A stretch of 64,000 nt of DNA from an uncultured Bacteroidales bacterium (GTDB taxonomy: Bacteria > Bacteroidota > Bacteroidia > Bacteroidales > Muribaculaceae): positions 1 through 64,000 of the forward strand of contig CACZNH010000016.1 in assembly GCA_902782465.1 (NCBI GenBank), read 5' to 3'. Within the stretch, counting starts at the first letter, position 1. Each line of letters opens with the position of its first letter. The notes beneath the pieces were generated by a model. It was not told the DNA's origin. It searched no databases and saw only the letters and a list, made by a program, of their open reading frames with translations. Positions 7,282 to 16,157 of this stretch are shown here, piece after piece. The position numbers and the translations under genes were made by a program.

Positions 7282-8856
7282 TTAGTTCCAGGAGTTGGAG
7301 ACGTTGATGAGGTTGGTCGTGCTCGTTGATTTCACGGGTGTATCGACGGTTGTTCCTGAGGGCAGTTTGTTGCCCACGATGATTACATTGGTGGACGAGA
7401 GCACCGTAATCAAGGTTGTCGGGACCGTGGTGACGGTCGGGACCGTGTTGTTGACCAGCACGGCTTCGTTGAGGTAATCGCCTGCAAAGAGGGAACCCTT
7501 GAGGCCGTTGATGGTATTGTTGCTAATCATCAGCCCTCCGCCCCGACTGTTAGATACCGCAGCCAGGAAATCAAACACATGGCTCTCGATGTTGGTGAAC
7601 GTGTTGTTGCGGATAATGGTGAACTTGCCCGCCGAGGAGTATTCCTCGTCGCTGACCCCGTGGTTGAAGGCCTTGATTTTGTTGCTGTCAATCACCACAT
7701 TGGTCACATCCTGGCAGAAGAAGACGCCTGCTCCGCGCACACCGTTGCCAGTCATTGTATTATTGGTAATGAGGGCGTTGGCAAAGACGGTGCCCATGTG
7801 GACGCCATGCATAGCACTGTTCTCGATAGTGCAGTTCTTGACGATGAGTCCACCCTCGCCCTGTTCACTGATGCCGTCGTAGGACGAGTTGACGATGCGG
7901 CAACGTTCGATGATGTGGTTATAGGAATGGTGATTGTAGGAAATGCCGTTCACCTTGCTCGTACCGTAAGCATCAAAGTGGATGCAGCCGTTGGCCCACT
8001 CCATGGGCTCGTAGGTGACGCCATTGTAGGTCGGTCCTTCGGTCTGGCGGTTCCCGTCCAGGCAGATGTCGTGGATATAGACATTCACACACTCGTCCTT
8101 GAATGCCCAGGAACGCAGGATGGGGAACGAGGTAGAAAGCACCGCACCGGCGGGATGGTTGTACACCACGCCCAGTTTCTCACTATTGAAGGCGCTCTTG
8201 AACTTCACCACATACTTGGTGACACCGTTCTCAACAATGGGAGTCTCGTTGATTTCGGCGATTTCGCCATAGGAGCAGTAGCGAGCCTTGACATTTGACG
8301 GATTAAAGGGGTTACTCGAATAGGAGATAAAGCAATGGTCGCCCACGTGATAGCCGTCGATGCCATCGACCTTGAGGGTAACGGTATTGTCCTCGTCGTC
8401 GTTGTACACGTCCGTGAAGACCGCATCGGTGAGTTTATGCCATGCCGCAGGGAATTTCCTGATGATGGAATTATTCCCGTCACCATAGATTTCCATGCCG
8501 CTCTTGAGCGTCAACGGGCGGCGTATCATGTAGGTGCCGCTGGGGATATACAGGGCGACATGCATCCTGGCAGCGTCGGCAAAGGCACGTTCCAGCGCCT
8601 CGGTATCGTCGGTCACGCCATCGCCCACGGCGCCGTACTCCTTCACCGAGACGCAACCGCGGTACAGGCCTCCAAAGGGGTATGTCGATGTACCATCATC
8701 TATCAGGAAATCAATCAGAGTGGTCACGTCGCCGATACTTGCCTCTCCGTCTCCATCGACGTCGGCATAAACAGTCTGGGCCGTCGCCCGCAACGGGCAC
8801 AATGCCATCAGGCAGAGGCACAGGCTCAGAAAGTGAAAAAACGGGGTCTTGTTCAT
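7282..8856 (-). CDS. Secreted pectate-lyase-3-like beta-helix protein with N-terminal hemi-dockerin (paralogue 3)
   Basis: 524 residues. Signal peptide 1-27, then one dockerin-like calcium loop and helix (ADVDGDGEASIGDVTTLIDF, about 31-50). Next comes the Pectate_lyase_3/GH55-like entry motif KEYGAVGDGVTDDTEALERA (about 72-91), followed by a right-handed parallel beta-helix with repeated N.I.NN-type strands to the C-terminus, which ends NLINVSNSWN. The family acts on extracellular polysaccharides as lyase or hydrolase, but catalytic residues cannot be assigned. Last of three tandem paralogues, 30 bp after the previous one, so probably one transcript. No SusC/D-like genes are next to it, so this is not a classical PUL. 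Confidence 0.85.
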   Translation of the reverse strand: MNKTPFFHFLSLCLCLMALCPLRATAQTVYADVDGDGEASIGDVTTLIDFLIDDGTSTYPFGGLYRGCVSVKEYGAVGDGVTDDTEALERAFADAARMHVALYIPSGTYMIRRPLTLKSGMEIYGDGNNSIIRKFPAAWHKLTDAVFTDVYNDDEDNTVTLKVDGIDGYHVGDHCFISYSSNPFNPSNVKARYCSYGEIAEINETPIVENGVTKYVVKFKSAFNSEKLGVVYNHPAGAVLSTSFPILRSWAFKDECVNVYIHDICLDGNRQTEGPTYNGVTYEPMEWANGCIHFDAYGTSKVNGISYNHHSYNHIIERCRIVNSSYDGISEQGEGGLIVKNCTIENSAMHGVHMGTVFANALITNNTMTGNGVRGAGVFFCQDVTNVVIDSNKIKAFNHGVSDEEYSSAGKFTIIRNNTFTNIESHVFDFLAAVSNSRGGGLMISNNTINGLKGSLFAGDYLNEAVLVNNTVPTVTTVPTTLITVLSSTNVIIVGNKLPSGTTVDTPVKSTSTTNLINVSNSWN

Positions 8857-8886
8857 ATTATTCTTGAATATATGGATACTATACTA

Positions 8887-10380
8887 TTAATTCCACGAGT
8901 TAGAAGCTTGGATGATATTGGTGGTGCCCGTTGCAATGACGGGAGTGGAGAATGAGGCGCTTGAGGGGAACTTGTTGGCCGACAGGATGACGTTGTTGCA
9001 CTGCACAACACGCAGCGCACACTGTGGAAGCGTTGTCACAGTCTTCACCTCGTTCCCGGCCATCACGATGCCATCCATGTTTTCACCGTTAAACAGCATC
9101 GCATTCAGGCCGCGTATGGTATTATTGCTCACCTGCAATGTGCCACCTGGAGCCGCCGAGGCCGTCGAGAAAGCAAATACCTCATCAAGGATGCCCTTGA
9201 ACTCGTTTTTGCGTATCAGCAGATACTTGACAGATGCGTCGGCCGCATCGACAGCACAGCCGTTCTTGAATGACGAGATTACGTTGTTGTCCATCATCAC
9301 ATCGGCCACATCCTGACTGAAGAACACCGCTGAACCGACCGCACCGTTGCCGGTCATCGTGTTGCTGCAAATCATTGCACGATTGAAGCTCGTGCCCATG
9401 TGGATGCCATGCCTGGCGCTGTTCTCAATGACGCAGTCGGTCACGGCAAGGCCGCCTTCGCTCAGGTCACTGATGCCGTCGCCCGGCGAGTTTTTAATCG
9501 ACAGGTGACGAGCGGCGAGTTTGCGCTGCACGTTCCCGTACTCGATGCCCGACAGGTCGGTGAATCCACCCGGATAATAAGCGTCGAGGTAGATACAGCT
9601 GTTAGCCGACAACACGGGCTCCGAGGCCACCCTGTTGCCGTCGAGGGTGAGGTCATTTATTGCCACGCCATCGCATTCAAAGCGAGCGGTCCACGAGCGC
9701 AGCAAGGCGAACGATGTTGATACCTCGCAACCCTGGGCATAGGCCCTGACGCATCCCAAGAAAGCCGGCTGGCAATCATTGATGACACTCAAGAAATGGA
9801 TTCTGTTGCCCGTTATCCTGGTAACCACGGCATGCGTACACCAGTTTTCGTCTTCTGGGTCTGCAATGACAAACTGGTCACCGACAGCAAAGCCGCTGGC
9901 ATCAACGACGTCGATATAGTTCTGGTTCTTCTCTGCAGCATCGGCCAGCGTGGTGGTCACGGCTTTACGCTTGGTGATAGTCGCCTCACTGCCATAGACC
10001 TCCAGTCCTGATCTGAGCGTCAACGAACGGCGAATCAGATAGGTACCCGGATTCAGGTAAAGCGCCTTCTTGAGGCGGAAGGCTGCCTCGAACAGGCACT
10101 CCAGCGCCTGGGTGTCATCGGTCACGCCATCGCCCACGGCACCGTATTCGCTTGCAGAGACATAGCCCGGGTTGATGTTGGGGTTGGGCACAACACTGCT
10201 GTCGGTGCTTGCCATGATGCAATCAATAACGACGACCATATCGGCAATATTGACCACGCCGTCGCCATTCACGTCGGCATAGAAGTAATCTTCATCGGTT
10301 ATTGCGCTGGCCCTAAAAGGCACCGTGAGCACCGCCATCAGGCACAGGGCCAGGGATATTTCTTTTACTTTTGTTTTCAT
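8887..10380 (-). CDS. Secreted pectate-lyase-3-like beta-helix protein with N-terminal hemi-dockerin (paralogue 2)
   Basis: Start taken at ATG 10380 (497 aa, MKTKVKEISLALCLM signal peptide), since an earlier in-frame start would overlap the upstream gene and spoil the signal sequence. Same architecture as its neighbours: a single Ca-loop ADVNGDGVVNIADMVVVID, then SEYGAVGDGVTDDTQALE, then a beta-helix with NSPGDGISDLSEGGLAVTDC and NSARHGIHMGTSFN, and a C-terminal NIIQASNSWN. It differs from paralogue 3 by lacking the insertion around the KFPAAWHKLTDAV region. Activity unknown; extracellular glycan processing is inferred from the fold. It lies 19 bp downstream of paralogue 1. Confidence 0.85.
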   Translation of the reverse strand: MKTKVKEISLALCLMAVLTVPFRASAITDEDYFYADVNGDGVVNIADMVVVIDCIMASTDSSVVPNPNINPGYVSASEYGAVGDGVTDDTQALECLFEAAFRLKKALYLNPGTYLIRRSLTLRSGLEVYGSEATITKRKAVTTTLADAAEKNQNYIDVVDASGFAVGDQFVIADPEDENWCTHAVVTRITGNRIHFLSVINDCQPAFLGCVRAYAQGCEVSTSFALLRSWTARFECDGVAINDLTLDGNRVASEPVLSANSCIYLDAYYPGGFTDLSGIEYGNVQRKLAARHLSIKNSPGDGISDLSEGGLAVTDCVIENSARHGIHMGTSFNRAMICSNTMTGNGAVGSAVFFSQDVADVMMDNNVISSFKNGCAVDAADASVKYLLIRKNEFKGILDEVFAFSTASAAPGGTLQVSNNTIRGLNAMLFNGENMDGIVMAGNEVKTVTTLPQCALRVVQCNNVILSANKFPSSASFSTPVIATGTTNIIQASNSWN

Positions 10381-10399
10381 CGTCACTTGCAGGTTAAAA

Positions 10400-11905
10400 T
10401 CAGTTCCAGGAATTAGCGGCATCAATCAGGTTGGTGGTATTGGTTGAATTCACCGGCGTGGAATAAGTCACATCAGAGGGCACCGTGTTGCCCGTGATGA
10501 CGACATTCTTGCTCTGGATGACATGAATCAGCCTTGAAGCCACAGTCGTTACACTGTTGACCACGTTATTGGTCACCATCACGTTGTCGAGGTAGTCTCC
10601 TGCCAACAGATAGGACTTCAGGCCCTCGACCGTATTGTTATAGACCTGGATGCCGGTTCCGTGGTTGGAACTGATGGCTGCCAGGAAATCAAACACATAG
10701 CTCGCGATGTTATAGAACCGGTTATTCCTGATAATCACATACTTGACACAGGTGGCATATTCCTCGTCGCTGCAGCCGTGGTTGAATGCCGTGATTTCAT
10801 TGTTGTCCACGACCACATCGCTCACGTCCTGGCAGAAGAAGACACCCGCCCCGATAGAGCCGTTGCCCGTCATCTTGTTGTTGGAGATCAGCGCATTGAA
10901 GTATCTCGTTCCCAGATGCACGCCATGCATGGCGCTGTTGGAGATGACGCAGTCGGTCACCACGAGGCCGCTCTCGCCCTGGTCGCTGACGGCATCATGG
11001 GGCGAATTGCGGATGTCCAGGTTGCGGAGCACCATATTGCGCTGGGGATGCCTGTAGTCAACGCCCGTGGTGCTGTTGGTGTAGCCGCCGGGATAATAGG
11101 CATCGAGGTGGATGCAACTGTTGGCCCATGACTTGGGCTCCGACGACGTGCGATTGCCATCCAGTGTGAGGTCATGGATATACACGCCATCACAGTCAAA
11201 GCGCGGTGACCACGAGCGCAGCAGGGCAAACGACGTGGCGACCTTGGCCCCCGAGGCATGTTCCTTGACACATCCCGGGAAATTGGGCTGCACATCGCTG
11301 AAAATGTTGGTAAAATAGATGCGGTTCTGCGCTATCGAGTCAATGATGCCGTAGGTGCACAGGTTGGCCTGACTCTCATGGCAGATGAAGAACTGGTCGC
11401 CGACCTTGAAGTTGACGGCGTTTTTCACATCGATATAGGTCTGGCCTTTGGCAGCAGTCGCCGTCAACGAGGAGACCACGGCCTTTGCCTTGGTGATGGT
11501 GGCATCTCTTCCGTAGATTTCCATGCCGGTCCTCAACGTCAGCGAACGTCTGATGAGGTACGTACCCGGATCAAAGAATGCGGCCCTCTTTTGCTGGAAT
11601 GCATCGGCAAATAAGCGTTCCAGCGCATCGGTATCGTCGGTCACCCCATCGCCCACGGCGCCATATTCCTTTGCCGACAGATAGCCCGTGTTGGGATTGC
11701 TGACCACACCATCAGGGTGGCTGTCATCCAGGATGCAGTCGATAACAAGCGTCAAGTCCGAGATAGAGATGGTGCCGTCACGGTCCACATCGGCAAAACT
11801 ATAATAAGGCGTCTGGGCGACAGTCCTGCAGGGTACCATCGACAGGAAAAGCAGGCATATCGCTGATGCCACTCCCCAAAATTGTCTTTTTATCTTCTTA
11901 CACAT
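10400..11905 (-). CDS. Secreted pectate-lyase-3-like beta-helix protein with N-terminal hemi-dockerin (paralogue 1)
   Basis: 501 residues, the first gene of the three-gene set. Signal peptide about 1-31 (MCKKIKRQFWGVASAICLLF...), a single dockerin-like loop ADVDRDGTISISDLTLVID, the KEYGAVGDGVTDDTDALERL motif, a beta-helix containing NSPHDAVSDQGESGLVVTDC and NSAMHGVHLGT, and the shared terminal motif NLIDAANSWN. The 65 bp gap to recG holds no obvious TAnnTTTG element, so it may be read from the ispD-recG transcript or from a different promoter class. The three copies probably arose by tandem duplication and diverged well beyond simple redundancy. Confidence 0.85.
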   Translation of the reverse strand: MCKKIKRQFWGVASAICLLFLSMVPCRTVAQTPYYSFADVDRDGTISISDLTLVIDCILDDSHPDGVVSNPNTGYLSAKEYGAVGDGVTDDTDALERLFADAFQQKRAAFFDPGTYLIRRSLTLRTGMEIYGRDATITKAKAVVSSLTATAAKGQTYIDVKNAVNFKVGDQFFICHESQANLCTYGIIDSIAQNRIYFTNIFSDVQPNFPGCVKEHASGAKVATSFALLRSWSPRFDCDGVYIHDLTLDGNRTSSEPKSWANSCIHLDAYYPGGYTNSTTGVDYRHPQRNMVLRNLDIRNSPHDAVSDQGESGLVVTDCVISNSAMHGVHLGTRYFNALISNNKMTGNGSIGAGVFFCQDVSDVVVDNNEITAFNHGCSDEEYATCVKYVIIRNNRFYNIASYVFDFLAAISSNHGTGIQVYNNTVEGLKSYLLAGDYLDNVMVTNNVVNSVTTVASRLIHVIQSKNVVITGNTVPSDVTYSTPVNSTNTTNLIDAANSWN

Positions 11906-11970
11906 AATTATATTTAAATGATTCCCTATGGGATATGTCTATGATTTAATGACTTGAATAATTTGATTGG

Positions 11971-14070
11971 TTATGATATCAGACCCCAGTTGGCCTGTTT
12001 GTCAAAGATGTCGCGGATGTGGGCGGCCATCTTGCGGCCCCAGGGGGTCTCCATCTGCGGGTCGTCACGCAGGTAGTCTTCGGCGGCGATGCGTGCCATC
12101 TGGATAATCTGTCCGTCCTGGGCCAGGTTGGCGATGTGCAGGTTGAAGGCGATACCGCTCTGCTGGGTGCCCTCCATGTCGCCGGGGCCGCGCAGCTTCA
12201 TGTCCTCCTCGGCAACGACAAAGCCGTCGTTGGTCTGCGTCATCACCTGCAGGCGGTGACGTGTGTCGCGGCCCAGGTCGCTGCGGGCCATCAGGATGCA
12301 GTAGCTCTGGTCGGCACCGCGCCCCACCCTGCCGCGCAGCTGGTGCAGCTGCGACAGGCCAAAGCGCTCAGCGTCCTCGATGACCATGACCGAGGCATTG
12401 GGAACGTTCACGCCCACCTCGATGACGGTGGTCGCCACCAGGATGTGCGCCTTGCCACTGGCAAAAAGCATCATCTGGTGGTCTTTCTCGGCAGGCTTCA
12501 TGCGGCCGTGCACCATCGCCACGTTGTAGTGCGGGAACACGTCGCGCACCTGCTCATAGCCCATTTCCAGGGCATGCAGGTCGAGTTTCTCGTTCTCCTC
12601 GATGAGGGGATAGACGATATAGGCTTGGCGCCCCTCGCGCAGCTGCGAGCCCACGAACTGGTACATCTTGAAACGGTCTGGCTCATGCCGCAGCACCGTA
12701 GTGACGGGTTTGCGGCCTGGTGGCAACTCGTCGATGATGCTAACGTCGAGGTCGCCATAGACGGTCATGGCCAGCGTCCTGGGGATGGGCGTGGCGGTCA
12801 TCACCAGCACATGGGGCGGTGCCACGCGGTTCTTGCTCCACAGGCGGGCACGCTGTGCCACGCCGAAGCGGTGCTGCTCGTCGATGATGGCGAGGCCCAG
12901 GTTGTGGAACTGCACCGTGTCCTCGATGAGGGCATGCGTGCCGATGAGAATCTGCAACTCGCCGCTCAGCAGTGCCTCGTGGATGGCAGTGCGGGCCTTC
13001 TTGCGCGTGGAACCAGTCAAGAGGGCTACTTTCACGCCGATGGCGTCGGCAAGGGGTTTGATGGTCTCCAGATGCTGCCCCGCCAGTATCTCGGTGGGTG
13101 CCATAATGCACGCCTGGTAGCCGTTATCAAGGGCGATGAGGGCGGTCATGAAGGCGACAATCGTCTTGCCGCTGCCCACGTCGCCCTGCAGCAGGCGGTT
13201 CATCTGCTTGCCGCTGCCCATGTCCTGACGCATCTCGCGGATGACGCGCTTCTGCGCCCCCGTGAGCGGGAACTGCAGGATGTTGTTATAGAAGTCGTGG
13301 AAGTAGGCGCCCACGCGGCCGAAGACGTGCCCCACCAGACGGCGGCTACTACCTTTGATATAATGCAGGATGTTGAGTTCCAGGAAGAACAGCTCCTCGA
13401 ACTTGAGGCGCAGCTGTGCGCGCTGCAGCGCCTGCTGGTCGGCGGGCTGGTGGATGTTGCGCAACGCCTCGGCCAGCGGCATGAGGTGGTAACGCTGCAT
13501 CAGCTCGGGCGGCAAGGTCTCGTCGATGTGCTGCACGGCAGGCGTATTGAGGACGTTGACGACGAGCTTGTGGATGGCGCGCGAGGTGAACGAGCGGTTG
13601 CGCAGCACCTCGGTGAGGTTATAGACTCCCTGCAGGCCCTGCGCCGCCACCTCGGCATTGGCCAGGTCCACCTCGGGGTGGACGATGTTGATGCGGTTGT
13701 TGAAGAGCGAGGGCTTGCCGAAGAGGATGTATTCCGTGGCGGTGTTGTAGCTCTTCTGGATAGAGGCCACACGGTTGAACCACACGACCTCGATGGTGCC
13801 CGTGCCGTCGGTGAACAGCGCCTGCAGGCGCCGCTTGCGTCCCTCGCCCGCCGTGGTGAACGTCAGGAATCGTCCCCGCAGCTGAATCGCCGCCTCGTCG
13901 CCATGCAGCTCGTTGACATGGTTGATGACGCTGCGGTCGATGTAGCGGAAGGGGAAATAGTACAGCAGGTCATAGTAGGTGCTGATGCCCAGCTCCTTGC
14001 GGAGCAGTTCAGCACGCTTGGGTCCCACGCCGTGCAGGTACTGGATGTCGGTATGACGCAGGTCAGGCAT
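11971..14070 (-). CDS. recG: ATP-dependent DNA helicase RecG
   Basis: A 699-residue branch-migrating helicase that rescues stalled forks and processes recombination intermediates. Seen: N-terminal wedge/OB region (about 1-260), Walker A LLQGDVGSGKTIVA, motif Ia MAPTEILAGQH, DEQH box in IIDEQHRFGVAQR, motif III VMTATPIPRTLAM, and C-terminal helicase motifs including TTVIEVGVNVPNASVMVIED and the arginine-rich QLRGRVGRG. Its start overlaps the end of ispD by 8 bp, so the two are co-transcribed. Confidence 0.97.
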   Translation of the reverse strand: MPDLRHTDIQYLHGVGPKRAELLRKELGISTYYDLLYYFPFRYIDRSVINHVNELHGDEAAIQLRGRFLTFTTAGEGRKRRLQALFTDGTGTIEVVWFNRVASIQKSYNTATEYILFGKPSLFNNRINIVHPEVDLANAEVAAQGLQGVYNLTEVLRNRSFTSRAIHKLVVNVLNTPAVQHIDETLPPELMQRYHLMPLAEALRNIHQPADQQALQRAQLRLKFEELFFLELNILHYIKGSSRRLVGHVFGRVGAYFHDFYNNILQFPLTGAQKRVIREMRQDMGSGKQMNRLLQGDVGSGKTIVAFMTALIALDNGYQACIMAPTEILAGQHLETIKPLADAIGVKVALLTGSTRKKARTAIHEALLSGELQILIGTHALIEDTVQFHNLGLAIIDEQHRFGVAQRARLWSKNRVAPPHVLVMTATPIPRTLAMTVYGDLDVSIIDELPPGRKPVTTVLRHEPDRFKMYQFVGSQLREGRQAYIVYPLIEENEKLDLHALEMGYEQVRDVFPHYNVAMVHGRMKPAEKDHQMMLFASGKAHILVATTVIEVGVNVPNASVMVIEDAERFGLSQLHQLRGRVGRGADQSYCILMARSDLGRDTRHRLQVMTQTNDGFVVAEEDMKLRGPGDMEGTQQSGIAFNLHIANLAQDGQIIQMARIAAEDYLRDDPQMETPWGRKMAAHIRDIFDKQANWGLIS

Positions 14071-14746
14071 CGCGGTTCAACAGGTATTCGGCAAGGGCCA
14101 GGTCCATGGGGCGGGTAATCTTCAGGTTCTGCGGGTCGCCCTCGACAAGGGTCACACGGTGGCCCGCATGCTCCACCACCGACGCATCGTCGGTGAACGT
14201 CGGGTCAAAGGGCTGGCGATAGGCGTCCATCAGCATGCGGGCGTCAAACACCTGGGGCGTCTGCACCGCGCGCAGCGACGAGCGGTCCAGGGCGCGGCTG
14301 TCGTCGCCGACAAGCTGACGCACCGAGTCGTTGAGCGCCACCACGGGGATGGCGCTGCCCGTGCGGCGGGCGGTCTCAATGGTGCGGCCGATGAGTTCCC
14401 TTGTGGCCAGCGGACGTACACCGTCGTGCACGGCAATCACGTCAACGCCAGTCAGGTCGCCGATGCTGTCCAGGGCATTCTTCACGCTGTGCCAGCGTGT
14501 CTCGCCACCCGCCACCACACGATGGGGCACGGCGAAACCATGGCGCTCACACAGGTCGCGCCACAGGTCCATCTGGTCGGCCGGCAAGGTCACGATGACG
14601 TCCAGCGAAGCGCCCCCGATTCCCGCAAAGGCCGCGATGGTGCGCATCAGGATGGGCTTGCCCCCCAACGCCAAAAACTGCTTGGGCAGCTCGGCACCAA
14701 AGCGTGTGCCACTGCCTCCTGCCACTATGATAGCAATCGTTCTCAT
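14063..14746 (-). CDS. ispD: 2-C-methyl-D-erythritol 4-phosphate cytidylyltransferase
   Basis: Third enzyme of the MEP isoprenoid pathway; couples CTP to MEP. The N-terminal nucleotidyltransferase signature IIVAGGSGTRFGAELPKQFL is complete, followed by VIAVHDGVRPL (metal and substrate region) and RAVQTPQVF. ATG 14746 (227 aa) places the first strand right at the N-terminus; TTG 14755 and GTG 14752 are possible in-frame alternatives. It leads the ispD-recG operon. Confidence 0.95.
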   Translation of the reverse strand: MRTIAIIVAGGSGTRFGAELPKQFLALGGKPILMRTIAAFAGIGGASLDVIVTLPADQMDLWRDLCERHGFAVPHRVVAGGETRWHSVKNALDSIGDLTGVDVIAVHDGVRPLATRELIGRTIETARRTGSAIPVVALNDSVRQLVGDDSRALDRSSLRAVQTPQVFDARMLMDAYRQPFDPTFTDDASVVEHAGHRVTLVEGDPQNLKITRPMDLALAEYLLNRDA

Positions 14747-14769
14747 CTTCACCAATATGTTTTGCGTTG

Positions 14770-14777
14770 CAAAGTTA
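14770..14777 (-). promoter_or_regulatory. -7 element of ispD-recG operon
   Basis: TAACTTTG on the minus strand, 23 nt before ATG 14746. Confidence 0.6.
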
Positions 14778-14840
14778 ATGAAAAACGCGTGCTATACAAA
14801 AAATTCCATTTGTTTTTCACAAACGGCCTATCGCACATCC

Positions 14841-15045
14841 CCACGCCAAGACGCTAAGATTTTTAGTCGCCCTAGCGGGCGAGAAAGATTGTGCAAATGC
14901 CGAATGCCATGAAGCTTACTTCAATGGCTGGGTGCCGCCAATCTTCTCCAACTATTTTCATTGATTTGCTCGATTTGTATCCATTTGAGTGATTTCTCGG
15001 CCGCAAGGCCGACTAAAAATCTTCGCGGCCTTGCGGCTTGGCGGG
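14841..15045. repeat. Fold-back (inverted repeat) element, about 205 bp
   Basis: Left arm 14841-14890 and right arm 14987-15045 are inverted copies of about 50 bp. The shared core on the left strand is GCTAAGATTTTTAGTCG, then a short GC hairpin, then CGAGAAA. The right arm, read in reverse, has GCGAAGATTTTTAGTCGGCC, then CGAGAAA. Between them is about 100 bp of non-coding DNA. A third, solitary arm occurs at 40179-40233. The architecture resembles a MITE or REPIN-like element. Confidence 0.6.
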
Positions 15046-15113
15046 GTGTAAGTGGGTGGATGGGGGGGCGGTTAGTTGAATTATGTTACCGTCTGCCTAT
15101 GAATGGGGAAATA

Positions 15114-15204
15114 AAAAAAGGGACTTTAAGTCGTGGCTTAAAGTTCCTCTTTTTGGTTTCGTGATAGGTAAAATTTCTAAGGTAAAAAAGATTGTTTCAG
15201 GTTT
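15114..15204 (-). ncRNA. Candidate small RNA with own promoter and terminator
   Basis: A minus-strand -7 element TACATTTG (15211-15218) is followed, after about 85 nt without a good reading frame, by a strong intrinsic terminator (15120-15147 stem, then a T-run on the minus strand at 15119-15113). No known RNA family was recognised. It lies downstream of lpxH and could alternatively be only that operon's distal terminator. Confidence 0.4.
15120..15149. terminator. Strong bidirectional intrinsic terminator
   Basis: Arms GGACTTTAAG (15121-15130) and CTTAAAGTTCC (15137-15147) around a 6 nt loop, with T-rich tracts on both sides (CTCTTTTT on plus, CCCTTTTTTTAT on minus). Likely ends the minus-strand transcript coming from lpxH or from the candidate small RNA. 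Confidence 0.7.
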
Positions 15205-15320
15205 ATGGCGCAAATGTATATCGAATTATCGTACGTTGGGCACAGAATCTTTATGTTTTAAAACATATTTTTTGGGAAACGCACCATTAACCCCAACCTA
15301 TTCGGCTGAGAATCAACAAC

Positions 15321-15332
15321 GCAAACGTTTGC
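15321..15332. promoter_or_regulatory. GCAAACGTTTGC palindrome, LacI-type operator-like
   Basis: A perfect 12 bp palindrome resembling operators of LacI/PurR-type regulators, located just downstream of the lpxH stop. No regulated start lies nearby in a sensible position, so significance is doubtful. Confidence 0.2.
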
Positions 15333-15377
15333 AGAAAAAAATAACACTTAGCACCTAAACATGGGGCTTGTTGCGGT

Positions 15378-16157
15378 TTAGCGTAAGGCGGAGATGTCTT
15401 GCTCGAAGTAGTTGAGGGAGAACTGGCCGTCGGGGGTGAGGACGAGGTAGGAGTTGAGGGAAATCCACTCGCCGAGCATGATGACGGGCGGCATGTCCTG
15501 CTCACTGTCATAGATGCGGGCCAGGTGGATGTGGCCGTAGATGAAGGCCTCGACGTCAGGGTGCTCCTTGTGGTAGTCGCGCGAGAAGTCCACGAGGCGG
15601 CCAGCGGCATTCTCGGAGATGGCCTGCTGCTCCTGCAGGTTGCGGCGCGTGCGGTTCTCGTTGGACCAGCCGGTGGCAATGGGATAGGTCCAGCGGGGAT
15701 GGATTCCGGCATAGAGCCACTGGCATACCTTATTATAAAAGCACCACCTGGTGAAGCGGTACATGGCGGGCTGGACGCCGACGTCATCGCCGTGGGCGAT
15801 GAGGATGCGCTTGCCGGCGGTCTGGACCTCGGTGTGGCCGTAGAGGACCGTCAGCCCAATCTGGTCACGCAGGTAGTCGAATAGCCACACGTCGTGGTTG
15901 CCTGTGACCCAGGTGATTTTTACGCCTGCGTCGGCGAGTTCGGCGAGCTTGCCCAGGAAACGGATGTAGCCACGGGGCACCACATATTTATACTCGTACC
16001 AATAGTCGAGGATGTCGCCCAGCAAGAAAAGCTCGGCGGCATCGTCCTTGATGCTGTCCAGGAAACGGCACACGCGACGCTCGCGCTCCAGCGGGTCGGG
16101 CATGTACTTGGCCCCCAGGTGCAGGTCAGAGATGAAATATGTGTTCTTGTTGTGCAA
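15378..16157 (-). CDS. lpxH: UDP-2,3-diacylglucosamine diphosphatase (LpxH-type metallophosphoesterase)
   Basis: Lipid A biosynthesis: hydrolyses UDP-2,3-diacylglucosamine to lipid X on the inner membrane face. The calcineurin-like metal-binding set is complete: SDLHLGA (10-16), LLGDILDYWYEY, VTGNHDVWL, IAHGDDVG and IYGHIHLARI. 259 residues. The only usable start is TTG 16157: an in-frame stop lies 24 nt farther upstream and no ATG precedes the SDLHLG motif. The TTG is embedded in the 3' end of a CAACTTA spacer repeat. Probably co-transcribed with the DUF59 gene upstream. Confidence 0.9.
   Translation of the reverse strand: MHNKNTYFISDLHLGAKYMPDPLERERRVCRFLDSIKDDAAELFLLGDILDYWYEYKYVVPRGYIRFLGKLAELADAGVKITWVTGNHDVWLFDYLRDQIGLTVLYGHTEVQTAGKRILIAHGDDVGVQPAMYRFTRWCFYNKVCQWLYAGIHPRWTYPIATGWSNENRTRRNLQEQQAISENAAGRLVDFSRDYHKEHPDVEAFIYGHIHLARIYDSEQDMPPVIMLGEWISLNSYLVLTPDGQFSLNYFEQDISALR

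Noticed and set aside
7282-11905. Classical polysaccharide utilisation locus
   Set aside because: No SusC/SusD pair, sensor/regulator or glycoside transporter accompanies the three beta-helix genes.
12019-14118. A 699-codon open frame on the plus strand, as long as recG itself
   Set aside because: It is antisense to recG over nearly its full length. The composition (His/Val/Asp-rich, no motifs) is what a GC-rich gene produces in its mirrored frame, and there is no promoter or start context.
14961-15358. Plus-strand open frames between ispD and lpxH
   Set aside because: They run through a fold-back element and a terminator, and show no conserved features or start signals.
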